From NCBI RefSeq assembly GCF_030552475.1, contig NZ_JAUPED010000005.1, positions 1 through 64,000 of the forward strand: DNA of 64,000 nt, read 5' to 3'. The notes beneath the pieces are model-generated. The model made no database searches, had not been told where the DNA came from, and saw only the letters and a list, made by a program, of their open reading frames with translations. The position numbers and the translations under genes were made by a program. Each line of letters starts with the position of its first letter. Position 1 is the first letter of the stretch. Below are positions 53,814 through 61,210 of the stretch, in pieces. Origin of the DNA: Mariniflexile sp. AS56 (GTDB taxonomy: Bacteria > Bacteroidota > Bacteroidia > Flavobacteriales > Flavobacteriaceae).

Positions 53814-54668
53814 ATGCTAGCACAACAACATATTGTTATAAACGGAAAACACCAAAGGCCCATCGTAATGGATGTGACTTTTGCAGAAAACAAAACCAAT
53901 CTACCTGTTATTATATTCTGTCACGGTTACAAGGGCTTTAAAGATTGGGGCGCTTGGAACATCATGGCGAAACAATTTGCTAACACGAGATTTTGCTTTG
54001 TAAAATTCAACTTTTCACATAACGGCGGCACTGTTGAACAACCTATAGATTTCCCAGATTTAGAGGCCTTTGGAAATAACAACTACACAAAAGAGTTAGA
54101 CGATTTAGAAACTGTTATCGATTGGGTTTTCAATAACCCAGACATACAAAAAATTGCAAATACCGACCAGATTACTTTAATTGGCCATAGCCGAGGCGGA
54201 GGCATCGTGGCTATTAAAGCAGAAGAAGACCGTAGAATAAAAAACCTTATCAGTTTGGCCGGAGTATGCGATTTCGCAAGCAGAACCGCAACCATTGGCG
54301 ATTTAGAATCGTGGAAAACGGATGGTGTAAAATATGTTTTAAATGGTAGAACAAAACAGCAAATGCCGCATTTTTATCAGTTTTATGAAGATTTTATAAC
54401 TAATGAAGAGCGTCTAACCATTAAACGTGCTGTTTCCAGCATAAACATCCCGCACCTTATAATTCACGGGAATAATGATACCAGCGTTTTTATAGCTGAA
54501 GCTGAACAACTTCACGCATGGAATCCGAAAAGTGAATTACACATTATTGATGCCGCCAACCATGTGTTTGGAGCATATCATCCTTGGAGAGAAGAAGACC
54601 TTCCACAACACTTAGATGAGGTTGCTCAAAAAGTTCGTGCCTTTTTGAAACACCCCACAACATCTTAA
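53814..54668 (+). CDS. Alpha/beta hydrolase
   Basis: A 284-residue hydrolase. The oxyanion segment CHGYKGFKDWG, the nucleophile elbow GHSRGGG with Ser at ~127, the acid Asp in HGNNDTSVF and the His in ANHVFGAYH complete the triad. Substrate unknown; an esterase or dienelactone-hydrolase-like role fits. The ATG begins directly after the stop of the AddB-like gene, so translation is coupled. It is probably not functionally linked to DNA repair. Confidence 0.9.
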   Translation: MLAQQHIVINGKHQRPIVMDVTFAENKTNLPVIIFCHGYKGFKDWGAWNIMAKQFANTRFCFVKFNFSHNGGTVEQPIDFPDLEAFGNNNYTKELDDLETVIDWVFNNPDIQKIANTDQITLIGHSRGGGIVAIKAEEDRRIKNLISLAGVCDFASRTATIGDLESWKTDGVKYVLNGRTKQQMPHFYQFYEDFITNEERLTIKRAVSSINIPHLIIHGNNDTSVFIAEAEQLHAWNPKSELHIIDAANHVFGAYHPWREEDLPQHLDEVAQKVRAFLKHPTTS

Positions 54669-54807
54669 TAAAAGCCCCTGCCCACTTACCAACTAAAAAT
54701 AAAACCGTCATGTTAATAACACTATTTTAATATAAAACAAAGTTTTTGTTGGACGCATAATTTAAAAAAACATACTAAATTAGCATATAAAAGTAAACTT
54801 TCATTCT

Positions 54808-54999
54808 ATGACGGAGAAACAAATTTTAGAGGAAAAATTAGCACAGATGCGGAAGGACGTGTTGTTATCGGACTCAATATCGAAGGGGGAATCATTAATA
54901 AATCCATTATTATCCACGAGCTACCTCATGTCCTCTAAAGATTTTCTAGCATCATTACCTTTAGAACAGCAAGAACTTCAGGAACCTAATAAAAAGTAA
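54808..54999 (+). CDS. Doubtful small ORF overlapping an alternative frame
   Basis: A 63-residue Lys/Glu/Leu-rich frame (MTEKQILEEKLAQMRKDV). Its first half has unusually G/C-rich third positions for this genome (ACG, GAG, CGG, GTG, TTG). The +2 frame over the same bases, open from ~54750 to about 54939, reads DGETNFRGKISTDAEG and NIEGGIINKSIIIHEL, with ordinary codon use. It looks more like real protein, but has no start of its own. Either is a small gene or the region is a decayed gene. Neither is recognised. Confidence 0.35.
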   Translation: MTEKQILEEKLAQMRKDVLLSDSISKGESLINPLLSTSYLMSSKDFLASLPLEQQELQEPNKK

Positions 55000-55286
55000 A
55001 TGATTCTACGAGTTCCTCTATCTATAACATCAACATACGCTCCGTATTTCCAAAAGTCAATTATTGAACAGGCAGTGGTATATTAAAAATATCATTATCC
55101 CTTCATTTTTCATTTCACCAATTCACGATACAAAATTGAAACAACCATTCTTATTAAGATAAATAGAATTGTAAATGAAGAGGAAAACGACAAAAACATA
55201 TTAGGCTCTAGTCTTAAAATCACAATCGGGATGTTATGAATAAGATAGACTAAATTTAATTTATAAATTTTCTGAAAACAACAATT

Positions 55287-55313
55287 AAAAAAAGGCTTAC
55301 ATCTCTGTAAACC
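55287..55313 (-). terminator. Terminator downstream of the tRNA-Ala fragment
   Basis: GGCTTAC (55294-55300) pairs with GTAAACC (55307-55313, with one G-T pair), loop ATCTCT; on the minus strand seven T follow. It lies 15 bases after the 3' end of the tRNA fragment, as expected for the original tRNA gene. Confidence 0.75.
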
Positions 55314-55327
55314 CTTATCAATACTAG

Positions 55328-55369
55328 TGGAGAAGATGGGATTCGAACCCACGACCTCTTGACTGCCAG
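55328..55369 (-). tRNA. 3' fragment of tRNA-Ala(GGC), attachment-site remnant
   Basis: On the minus strand the sequence gives tRNA positions 32-73: anticodon loop CTGGCAG with anticodon GGC, stem strand TCAAG, variable loop AGGTC, T arm GTGGG-TTCGAAT-CCCAT, acceptor strand CTTCTCC and discriminator A. The 5' acceptor, D arm and 5' anticodon strand are absent; the bases beyond 55369 do not pair. U70 in the acceptor strand is compatible with the Ala identity pair G3-U70. It is not a working tRNA. It is a typical left attachment scar of an element integrated in a tRNA gene. Confidence 0.8.
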
Positions 55370-55441
55370 AGTTGGAATAAGCACATCAAACACCACCAAA
55401 CACAAACATATAATACTGGTTTTCAGTTGTTTAATTAATTT

Positions 55442-55469
55442 TGATATCAAATGATATCATTTGATATCA
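55442..55469. promoter_or_regulatory. 28-base palindrome of three phased TGATATCA sites
   Basis: TGATATCA occurs at 55442-55449, 55452-55459 and 55462-55469, spaced by AA and TT, so the whole 28 bases are one perfect palindrome with a 10-base helical period. It lies between the tRNA fragment and the recombinase promoter. A binding array for a regulator or for the recombinase arm domain is likely; which one is not known. Confidence 0.65.
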
Positions 55470-55475
55470 TCTATC

Positions 55476-55497
55476 TGCGTGCAAATTGCGTGCAAAT
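55476..55497 (+). repeat. Tandem 11-base repeat before the recombinase
   Basis: TGCGTGCAAAT is present twice without a gap (55476-55486 and 55487-55497), directly before the recombinase -7 box. Possible recombinase arm site or regulator site. Confidence 0.6.
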
Positions 55498-55503
55498 TTT
55501 TTT

Positions 55504-55511
55504 TATCTTTG
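55504..55511 (+). promoter_or_regulatory. -7 box abutting the recombinase start codon
   Basis: TATCTTTG (TANNTTTG) ends six bases before the ATG at 55518. The transcript would start at or next to the start codon, as for the gene at 4125. Confidence 0.6.
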
Positions 55512-55517
55512 GGTATC

Positions 55518-56735
55518 ATGAATACTAATATAAAACTTTCTTTAGACACCCGCAGAAAGAAAAATGACAACTCTTTTCCAATAATTTTAAGGCTTAGTCA
55601 TTTTCGAAAAACCACGTCAATACGGTTAGGAGCATCTGTGCCATTAATTTTTTGGGATGAAAGAAGCGAAAAAATAAAAAAATCTTATGGTAATTCTGTA
55701 ACCGTAAAAAAATTAAACAATAACCTATTAAAAGCAAAAGTGCGTGCAATTAATATTATTGACCATTTAAATGAAAAGGAAGAACTCAATTATTTATCCA
55801 TTTCTCAAATAAAAAACAAAATCACAAAAAAGGTTACCGTCAATTCATTTTTTGAATATAGTAACAGCATCATAGAAGACCTTAATAAGGTTGAGCGGTA
55901 TGGAAATGCCAATTCCTACTACGCAATTACTAAAATTTTAAAAAAATTCAATAATGATAATGATTTAAAATTTAACGAAGTTAATTACGAGTTTCTTAAA
56001 AGGTTTGAGCAATTTCATTATTCTAGAGGAAATTCCACGAACGGATTAGCTGTTTACATGAAGACCATAAGAGCTATATTTAATAAAGCCATCAAAGCTG
56101 GAATTGTTGCAAAAGAAGCTTATCCGTTTGTAAATTATAAGATAAAAACAACGCCTACCGAAAAAAGAGCTCTTGATATTAAAAGTATAAAAGCAATCAT
56201 GCTATTGCAATTAGATGAATCGGACCATCTTTTTCATTTTCGAAATTACTTTTTAGCATCCTACATGCTTTATGGGGTTTCTTTTATTGATATGGCATTT
56301 TTAAAACTTGAAAACATTATAGATAATCGTATAAAATTTTTTAGAAGCAAAACATCTAAACCGTATGATATTAAAATCACCGCTCCATTAAAAGAGATAC
56401 TTGATTTTTACACAAAAGACAAAGAAAAATCCGATTTTATCTTTCCAATTATAAAAAGAGACACCTACGAACTTCAATACAAAGATGTATTATGGGCTCG
56501 TAAAGTTTATAACAAGGGGCTAAAGCAAATTGCAGAAAAATGTAATATTGAACAACGCGTAACATCTTATGTGTCTCGCCATAGTTTTGCAACTCAAGCA
56601 ATGCTTCAAGATGTTCCTTTACTGGCCATTTCTGCCATGCTAGGACATAACCGCTTAACAACCACTCAAATTTATCTTAAATCATTACCTAGTGAAGTAT
56701 TAGATGATTATAATAAAAAATTAATGCAGTTTTAG
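55518..56735 (+). CDS. Tyrosine recombinase (Bacteroidota integrase)
   Basis: Site-specific recombinase of 405 residues. Arm-binding domain at ~1-90 (MNTNIKLSLDTRRKKNDNSF, IRLGASVPLIFWDERSEK), a SAM-like core-binding domain at ~100-200, and the catalytic domain after. Box I reads YGVSFIDMAFL, where the usual Arg is Ser, as known for the CTnDOT integrase. Box II reads SYVSRHSFAT (Arg and His kept, the outer His replaced by Tyr). LGHNRLTTTQIYL carries the second His and the nucleophile Tyr. The frame is open 19 codons upstream, but those codons run over the tandem repeat and promoter, so the ATG at 55518 is chosen. It stands next to the tRNA scar. Confidence 0.92.
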   Translation: MNTNIKLSLDTRRKKNDNSFPIILRLSHFRKTTSIRLGASVPLIFWDERSEKIKKSYGNSVTVKKLNNNLLKAKVRAINIIDHLNEKEELNYLSISQIKNKITKKVTVNSFFEYSNSIIEDLNKVERYGNANSYYAITKILKKFNNDNDLKFNEVNYEFLKRFEQFHYSRGNSTNGLAVYMKTIRAIFNKAIKAGIVAKEAYPFVNYKIKTTPTEKRALDIKSIKAIMLLQLDESDHLFHFRNYFLASYMLYGVSFIDMAFLKLENIIDNRIKFFRSKTSKPYDIKITAPLKEILDFYTKDKEKSDFIFPIIKRDTYELQYKDVLWARKVYNKGLKQIAEKCNIEQRVTSYVSRHSFATQAMLQDVPLLAISAMLGHNRLTTTQIYLKSLPSEVLDDYNKKLMQF

Positions 56736-56802
56736 GCCGATTATAGACTAGGCTATTAAATTTCCTAGATAATTTCATTTTACCATTATAATTATAGTCT
56801 GT

Positions 56803-56810
56803 TATTTTTG
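56803..56810 (+). promoter_or_regulatory. -7 promoter box of the winged-helix/nucleotidyltransferase operon
   Basis: TATTTTTG (TANNTTTG) in the 136-base gap after the recombinase, 61 bases before the first start codon. The module therefore has its own promoter. Confidence 0.6.
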
Positions 56811-56839
56811 AATATTAATTTAAAAAATTCTAATTTCGT

Positions 56840-56858
56840 GTTTTGCGAATCGCGAAAC
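56840..56858. promoter_or_regulatory. Inverted-repeat operator of the winged-helix/nucleotidyltransferase operon
   Basis: A 19-base palindrome, GTTTTGCGA-A-TCGCGAAAC, with a single T/G mismatch, centred at 56849. It lies between the -7 box and the ATG at 56872, where binding would block transcription. The likely ligand is the winged-helix product of the first gene, as toxin-antitoxin operons often autoregulate. The binding is inferred. Confidence 0.6.
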
Positions 56859-56871
56859 AAAAACTAAGCAT

Positions 56872-57384
56872 ATGAAAAAGCATAATGGAATGCGACCTCA
56901 CGATATTGTTATTTTATTAAAAATAGTAGCAAAGGGTGATCAAGATTGGTTGATGAAAGATATTGCAAACGAATTATTTATTAGTAATAGTGAAGTAAGT
57001 GAATCTTTAAATCGTAGTGTCCTTGCAGGTCTTATTGCTAGTGATAAAAAGCGAGTTATGAACCAGGCTTTGGTGGAGTTTATAACTTCAGGGCTAAAAT
57101 ATGTATATCCACAAAAGCCAAGTGGACTAGTAAGGGGTATTGCAACCGCACATAGCGCGCCACCACTTTCTGAAATCATACAAAGTGATGAATTATATGT
57201 TTGGCCATATGCTGAAGGAAACCAGAGAGGGTTTTCTATTGAGCCTTTACACCCAAATGTTCCAAAAGCGGCATTAAAAGATCCTATTTTGCATGAATTA
57301 TTGGCTTTAGTTGATGCAATACGTTTAGGAAATGTAAGAGAGCAAAAAATAGCGAAAGTAGAACTTGAAAAACATTTCAATTGA
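56872..57384 (+). CDS. Winged-helix protein paired with a nucleotidyltransferase (putative antitoxin/regulator)
   Basis: A 170-residue protein with a MarR-like winged helix at ~8-70 (MRPHDIVILLKIVAKG, then LMKDIANELFISNSEVSESL as the helix-turn-helix). The C-terminal half is distinctive: YVYPQKPSGLVRGIATAHSA, a WPYAEGNQRG segment, EPLHPNVPKAALKD, and LHELLALVDAIRLGNVREQ. I recall the same C-terminal pattern in proteins from other phyla that also precede a nucleotidyltransferase gene; this is from memory and unchecked. Its stop overlaps the next start (TTGA), so translation is coupled. Probable roles: repressor of the operon and antitoxin. Confidence 0.75.
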   Translation: MKKHNGMRPHDIVILLKIVAKGDQDWLMKDIANELFISNSEVSESLNRSVLAGLIASDKKRVMNQALVEFITSGLKYVYPQKPSGLVRGIATAHSAPPLSEIIQSDELYVWPYAEGNQRGFSIEPLHPNVPKAALKDPILHELLALVDAIRLGNVREQKIAKVELEKHFN

Positions 57385-58067
57385 AAAATACAATTATAAA
57401 TAGAATAATCATCCAGCGAGTTGCCAAAGCATTGGGAGATCTAAACAATGAGGTGATTTATGTGGGGGGAGCAACAGTAAGCTTGTATATCAATGACCCT
57501 GCCGCTGATGATGTTAGACCTACAAAAGATATTGATATCAGTATTAAAATTGTATCAATAACACATTTAGAGGAAATCAGAGAGAAATTGGTTGCTAAAG
57601 GATTCAAACAATCGGCTGATTTAGGGGTAATTTGCAGATTCAAACTTGATGATATTTTGGTGGATGTTATGGGAACTTCACCAGTAGGTTGGGCTCCTGC
57701 AAATCCATGGTTTGAATTAGGTTTTGATCATAAAGAACAACTTCAAATTGAAGAATATATTATTAATATAATGCCATTACCTTATTTCTTGGCCAGTAAA
57801 TTTGTAGCTCACACAGATAGAGGAGGCAATGACCCTAGGATGAGTCATGATTTTGAAGACATTGTTTATATTTTGGATAATCGTACAGATTGGCATGAAA
57901 TAGTTAATTATGCTGATACTAAAGTCAAAACTTATTTGCTGGAGCAATTTCAAAATATTTTGCACTCAAACAGGATGCAAGAAGCCATAATAGGAAACCT
58001 TTATTATGAAACTCAAGATAAGAGATATAAAATGATAATAAAGAAAATTCAATCACTATTTAAATAA
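57381..58067 (+). CDS. AbiEii/MenT-like nucleotidyltransferase (putative toxin)
   Basis: A 228-residue polymerase-beta-type nucleotidyltransferase. The signature is complete: YVGGAT with Gly29-Gly30, then TKDIDIS with the metal Asp50 and Asp52, and the third Asp95 in DILVDVMG. A C-terminal helical part has FLASKFVAHTDRG and SHDFEDIVYIL, where AbiEii-like proteins have K...R and D...D positions. The only plausible start is TTG at 57381, inside the stop of the upstream gene. Family members modify tRNA 3' ends or other targets and act as toxins; the target here is unknown. Located on a recombinase-bounded island, which fits a mobile toxin-antitoxin or phage-defence cassette. Confidence 0.78.
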   Translation: MKNTIINRIIIQRVAKALGDLNNEVIYVGGATVSLYINDPAADDVRPTKDIDISIKIVSITHLEEIREKLVAKGFKQSADLGVICRFKLDDILVDVMGTSPVGWAPANPWFELGFDHKEQLQIEEYIINIMPLPYFLASKFVAHTDRGGNDPRMSHDFEDIVYILDNRTDWHEIVNYADTKVKTYLLEQFQNILHSNRMQEAIIGNLYYETQDKRYKMIIKKIQSLFK

Positions 58068-58200
58068 TACTAATGGCGAATAGTAAGCATGCACATTTCG
58101 GTACACATTCGTTTTACTCATGCTGCCAATTTTTCTAGTAATTGTTCCAGATTGCATTTTTACATGTGCAAAATAGGTTGTTTTTGGCATTTTTAGGTGT

Positions 58201-58416
58201 GCGAGTATTAAATATAAAATAGTACAACGAGTAACCTCTTATTTCTCACGCCATAGTTTTGCTACTCAAGCCACGCTACAAGATGTACCTTTACAAGCCA
58301 TTTCCGCCATGCTAGGACATAACGGCTTAATTACCACTCAAATTTATCTTAAATCATTACCTAGTGAAATATTAGATGATTACAACAAAAAGTTAGTTCA
58401 GCTTTGGGCTTTTTAA
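58201..58416 (+). pseudogene. Decayed 3' end of a second tyrosine recombinase
   Basis: Only the last ~65 codons are left, reading VTSYFSRHSFATQATLQDV, LGHNGLITTQIYLKSLPSE and ending LVQLWAF. The sequence is clearly homologous to the end of the intact recombinase at 55518-56735 but differs at many positions, so it is an older or separate copy and not a recent duplication. It still has box II and the nucleophile Tyr. It lies 134 bases after the nucleotidyltransferase gene, so that module is framed by recombinase 3' ends. The 58068-58200 gap before it shows no gene. Confidence 0.88.
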
Positions 58417-58488
58417 AATTACCCTATTGTTCTCTGAAATCATCGTAATGATGACTTTTATAGTTAAGGAAATTTAAAAACTCTATTC

Positions 58489-60222
58489 TTATAGCAACAC
58501 AGTCTTAGACACACCGTCTTGCAGATATTTTATACTGAATTGTTTTGTTCTAAGATTAGCTTTTAAATGAGCGAATTCATTTTGATTTGTCCATAAAATG
58601 TCAATCATACTATCAATTGAGTCATTAATTTTGACCGTTCCCGAAAATGCCTTTGAGGTATTTCTTAATCGGATTAATTCCAATTGATTGCGCACTATGT
58701 TTGTTTTAAGTGCTACTTCAACATCTTTTAGAGTTAAGGTGGTTCTATTTATTTCTTTGTGTCCGGCACTACCTCCTTTATCGGCTGCAGCATAATCATT
58801 TTTTCCGGCAAAAATATCTAAATACCATACTTGTGGAATCCCCGGCATAAACATTTGAATTGCTCTAGCTAGCAACAACTTTTGTTCATCTGCTCCTAAT
58901 GCGCTAAAAAAAGTAGCGTTTACTTGATAGTAAGAGATTTTATTTCCTTCTGGATCATACAGGTTTTTAACTCTACCACCACGTTCCATGATTTTGTTCA
59001 TTATTCCCTCGATCTCGGCATCGTCCAACAACCCTTTATTATAGGTGCCATTTACTTCTTTTCCCTTTAGGTCTAGCACAGGAATACCATCGTGACACCC
59101 TAGCATATTCACGGTTTTATAGCCTTTTTCTATAATTTCTTTAGCCCAGGTTAAAATGGCTTTACTATTCTCATTTTCAATGGTGTGAATGGTTAAACCA
59201 GGCAAGAAAAAATCGTATATCTGATACCCTTCTTTAGCCACCTCATCGTGCAAATGCAATCCGTATTCTGCGTGAATTTCTGGTAAAAGTATTAAATTAT
59301 TCTTGTCTGCTATTTGTTTAATACGCTCAAGATGCTCCCAGGTACCTGGTTTATTAAAAAAATTGGATTGTCCGATTTCTTTGTGCAAATAAGCAAACGC
59401 ATCCAATCTTAAAATTTTACCGCCATAATTGCTCACTTTTTCAAGTGTCTCAGTATAAAAATCCCAAACTAATTCGGAATTGGCATTTACATCCATTTGC
59501 CCTAAATAAGAGCGTTTTTTATTTACAACTTGTAATACGTCGCTTTTAACATGGTTGCAATCTGCAAAATCCAGATTTGTTAAATCTTGGTTTTCTTCAA
59601 TGGCTTTATTTACTTTATCTGTGATGAATCTAGCTTCCCAACTAGTTAACTTTTTAATACTTTGTAAATCGCTTTCCGTTATTTTATTATACGTAATTTG
59701 CTGATAGAAGGTATTCCAGTACGGTTTTTCGCTTCCATCGGGAAACATAACTTTAAGAATAGGCAGGCCCGATTTCCTCATAAATAATTTATTGAGAAAT
59801 TCTTTGTTAGGAATGACAACCCCATCAGCTCCCATTATGCCATGACCTTCCCAAAACTCATTCCAGTTAATAAAAAAATATTTGTATTTTGATTGATCTC
59901 CGTGTTTTAATAAATCTTTAAATTGAGGCGATGCCACCGATAAATGATTTAATACAATATCAAATTTCAATTGGATATTGAGTGCTTCTAAAGCTTTTAA
60001 ATCTGCTTCTGAAACCAATTCTTCATTTATGTTATAATCGATAATAGAAAAACCTCTATCTAAGTCGCTATTAAAGAAGGTTGGCAACACATAAAACAAT
60101 GAAAAAACATCCTTAAATTCGGGCATTTTTAGCATAGTAATGGTATCATTTAAATTACTACCTATACTGTCTGGATATGCATTGAGCATAACACCGTTAC
60201 TAATTTTATTCTCTTTTGACAT
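58489..60222 (-). CDS. GH13 sucrose-phosphorylase-like glycoside hydrolase
   Basis: A 577-residue GH13 enzyme of the sucrose phosphorylase/glucosylglycerate type. The catalytic residues are in place: nucleophile Asp in KILRLDAFAYLHKE, acid/base Glu in LLPEIHAEYG, and Asp in LGCHDGIPVLDL. FDIVLNHLS is the first conserved region, and the C-terminal beta domain is complete. The start MSKENKISNGVMLNAYPD lacks a signal peptide, so it is cytoplasmic. Phosphorolysis of sucrose to glucose 1-phosphate and fructose fits the fructokinase-like and transporter genes 13 and 50 bases upstream. A hydrolase role cannot be excluded from sequence. Confidence 0.85.
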   Translation of the reverse strand: MSKENKISNGVMLNAYPDSIGSNLNDTITMLKMPEFKDVFSLFYVLPTFFNSDLDRGFSIIDYNINEELVSEADLKALEALNIQLKFDIVLNHLSVASPQFKDLLKHGDQSKYKYFFINWNEFWEGHGIMGADGVVIPNKEFLNKLFMRKSGLPILKVMFPDGSEKPYWNTFYQQITYNKITESDLQSIKKLTSWEARFITDKVNKAIEENQDLTNLDFADCNHVKSDVLQVVNKKRSYLGQMDVNANSELVWDFYTETLEKVSNYGGKILRLDAFAYLHKEIGQSNFFNKPGTWEHLERIKQIADKNNLILLPEIHAEYGLHLHDEVAKEGYQIYDFFLPGLTIHTIENENSKAILTWAKEIIEKGYKTVNMLGCHDGIPVLDLKGKEVNGTYNKGLLDDAEIEGIMNKIMERGGRVKNLYDPEGNKISYYQVNATFFSALGADEQKLLLARAIQMFMPGIPQVWYLDIFAGKNDYAAADKGGSAGHKEINRTTLTLKDVEVALKTNIVRNQLELIRLRNTSKAFSGTVKINDSIDSMIDILWTNQNEFAHLKANLRTKQFSIKYLQDGVSKTVLL

Positions 60223-60235
60223 CTCTTTTTAAGAT

Positions 60236-61174
60236 TTACAGAAGTTCTGATAATATATTAATGTTATCTGGTAACCTCCCTACATTTTGAAGTTTTAAAG
60301 CAGCTAGTTGCAAAGCAACCTCCAAGCATTTTTCCATAGGTTTTTCTTTTATATAAGCAAATAAAAAACCAGACCAAAACGCATCGCCAGCTCCCGTAGC
60401 ATCTTGTACCACATCAATTTTAATAGCTGGTAACTGAATTACGTTTTTTCCTTTTTGCGATAGTTTAACACCTTTACTACCTAAGGTTAAACAAACGACA
60501 TCTACTCCTTGAGAATGAAAAAACTCAAATATATCTTCATGTGATAATTCCTTCTCAAATAGTCGCAACATATCGTCTTCACTAATCTTTACCAATGGGT
60601 TGAACTTGCAGTAGGCCTTAATAACACTAAGCGCTTCTTCTTGACTATCCCATAATTTCTTAGCATAATTGACGTCAATACTTAATTTACAACCTAAACT
60701 AAAAGCTTCTTCAGCCTTTTTTAAAATAGTGGATTGTGCGGGTTTTTTGCTTAATGCAAAACAGGTAGTGTGGTAAATATTGGTATTAGAAAGTATTTCT
60801 CTTGAAATTTGATCTTCGGTAATGCAATAATCAGCTTTTCGAAACGGAATAAAATCTGGTGTACCATCTGTTCTAGACACAAAAATGACACTGGTAGGCT
60901 CCTCTTCAAGCCGTTTAATAAAATGGGTTAGTACACCTACTTCACCAAGTCTTTCAAAAATATATTCACCAAAACCATCATTACCAACTGTTGCTACCAA
61001 AACAGATTTTAATCCCAATCTGGCGGAATTCATAGCCACATTTGTGGGTGAACCCCCTAAATATCTGTGGTAATCTCTTGTGTTGTTAATTTGCACGCCT
61101 GCTTGATGCCCTATAAAATCGACAAGCACTTCGCCAACGCATAAAATATCTATATCTTTTATATTATTTTTCAA
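60236..61174 (-). CDS. PfkB family sugar kinase, probable fructokinase
   Basis: A 312-residue ribokinase-fold kinase. N-terminal ILCVGEVLVDFIGHQ, the sugar-binding YLGGSPTNVAMNSARLG and the C-terminal DATGAGDAFWSGF with the catalytic Asp are all seen. The N-terminal motif fits fructokinase or 2-keto-3-deoxygluconate kinase. The operon (sucrose-type GH13 enzyme, MFS sugar transporter) favours fructose. It lies 13 bases from the GH13 gene and 36 bases from the transporter gene. Confidence 0.87.
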   Translation of the reverse strand: MKNNIKDIDILCVGEVLVDFIGHQAGVQINNTRDYHRYLGGSPTNVAMNSARLGLKSVLVATVGNDGFGEYIFERLGEVGVLTHFIKRLEEEPTSVIFVSRTDGTPDFIPFRKADYCITEDQISREILSNTNIYHTTCFALSKKPAQSTILKKAEEAFSLGCKLSIDVNYAKKLWDSQEEALSVIKAYCKFNPLVKISEDDMLRLFEKELSHEDIFEFFHSQGVDVVCLTLGSKGVKLSQKGKNVIQLPAIKIDVVQDATGAGDAFWSGFLFAYIKEKPMEKCLEVALQLAALKLQNVGRLPDNINILSELL

Positions 61175-61210
61175 AATAAATTCGTTTTTAATAAGTCATT
61201 CGCTTTTAAA

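Noticed and set aside
54669-54807. Gap after the alpha/beta hydrolase gene
   Set aside because: AT-rich, with no hairpin plus T-tract and no promoter match that I would trust.
55110-55352. 80-residue minus-strand frame starting in the tRNA fragment
   Set aside because: Its start lies within tRNA sequence and it reads through the tRNA terminator; at most it contains a relic, noted as a low-interest finding.
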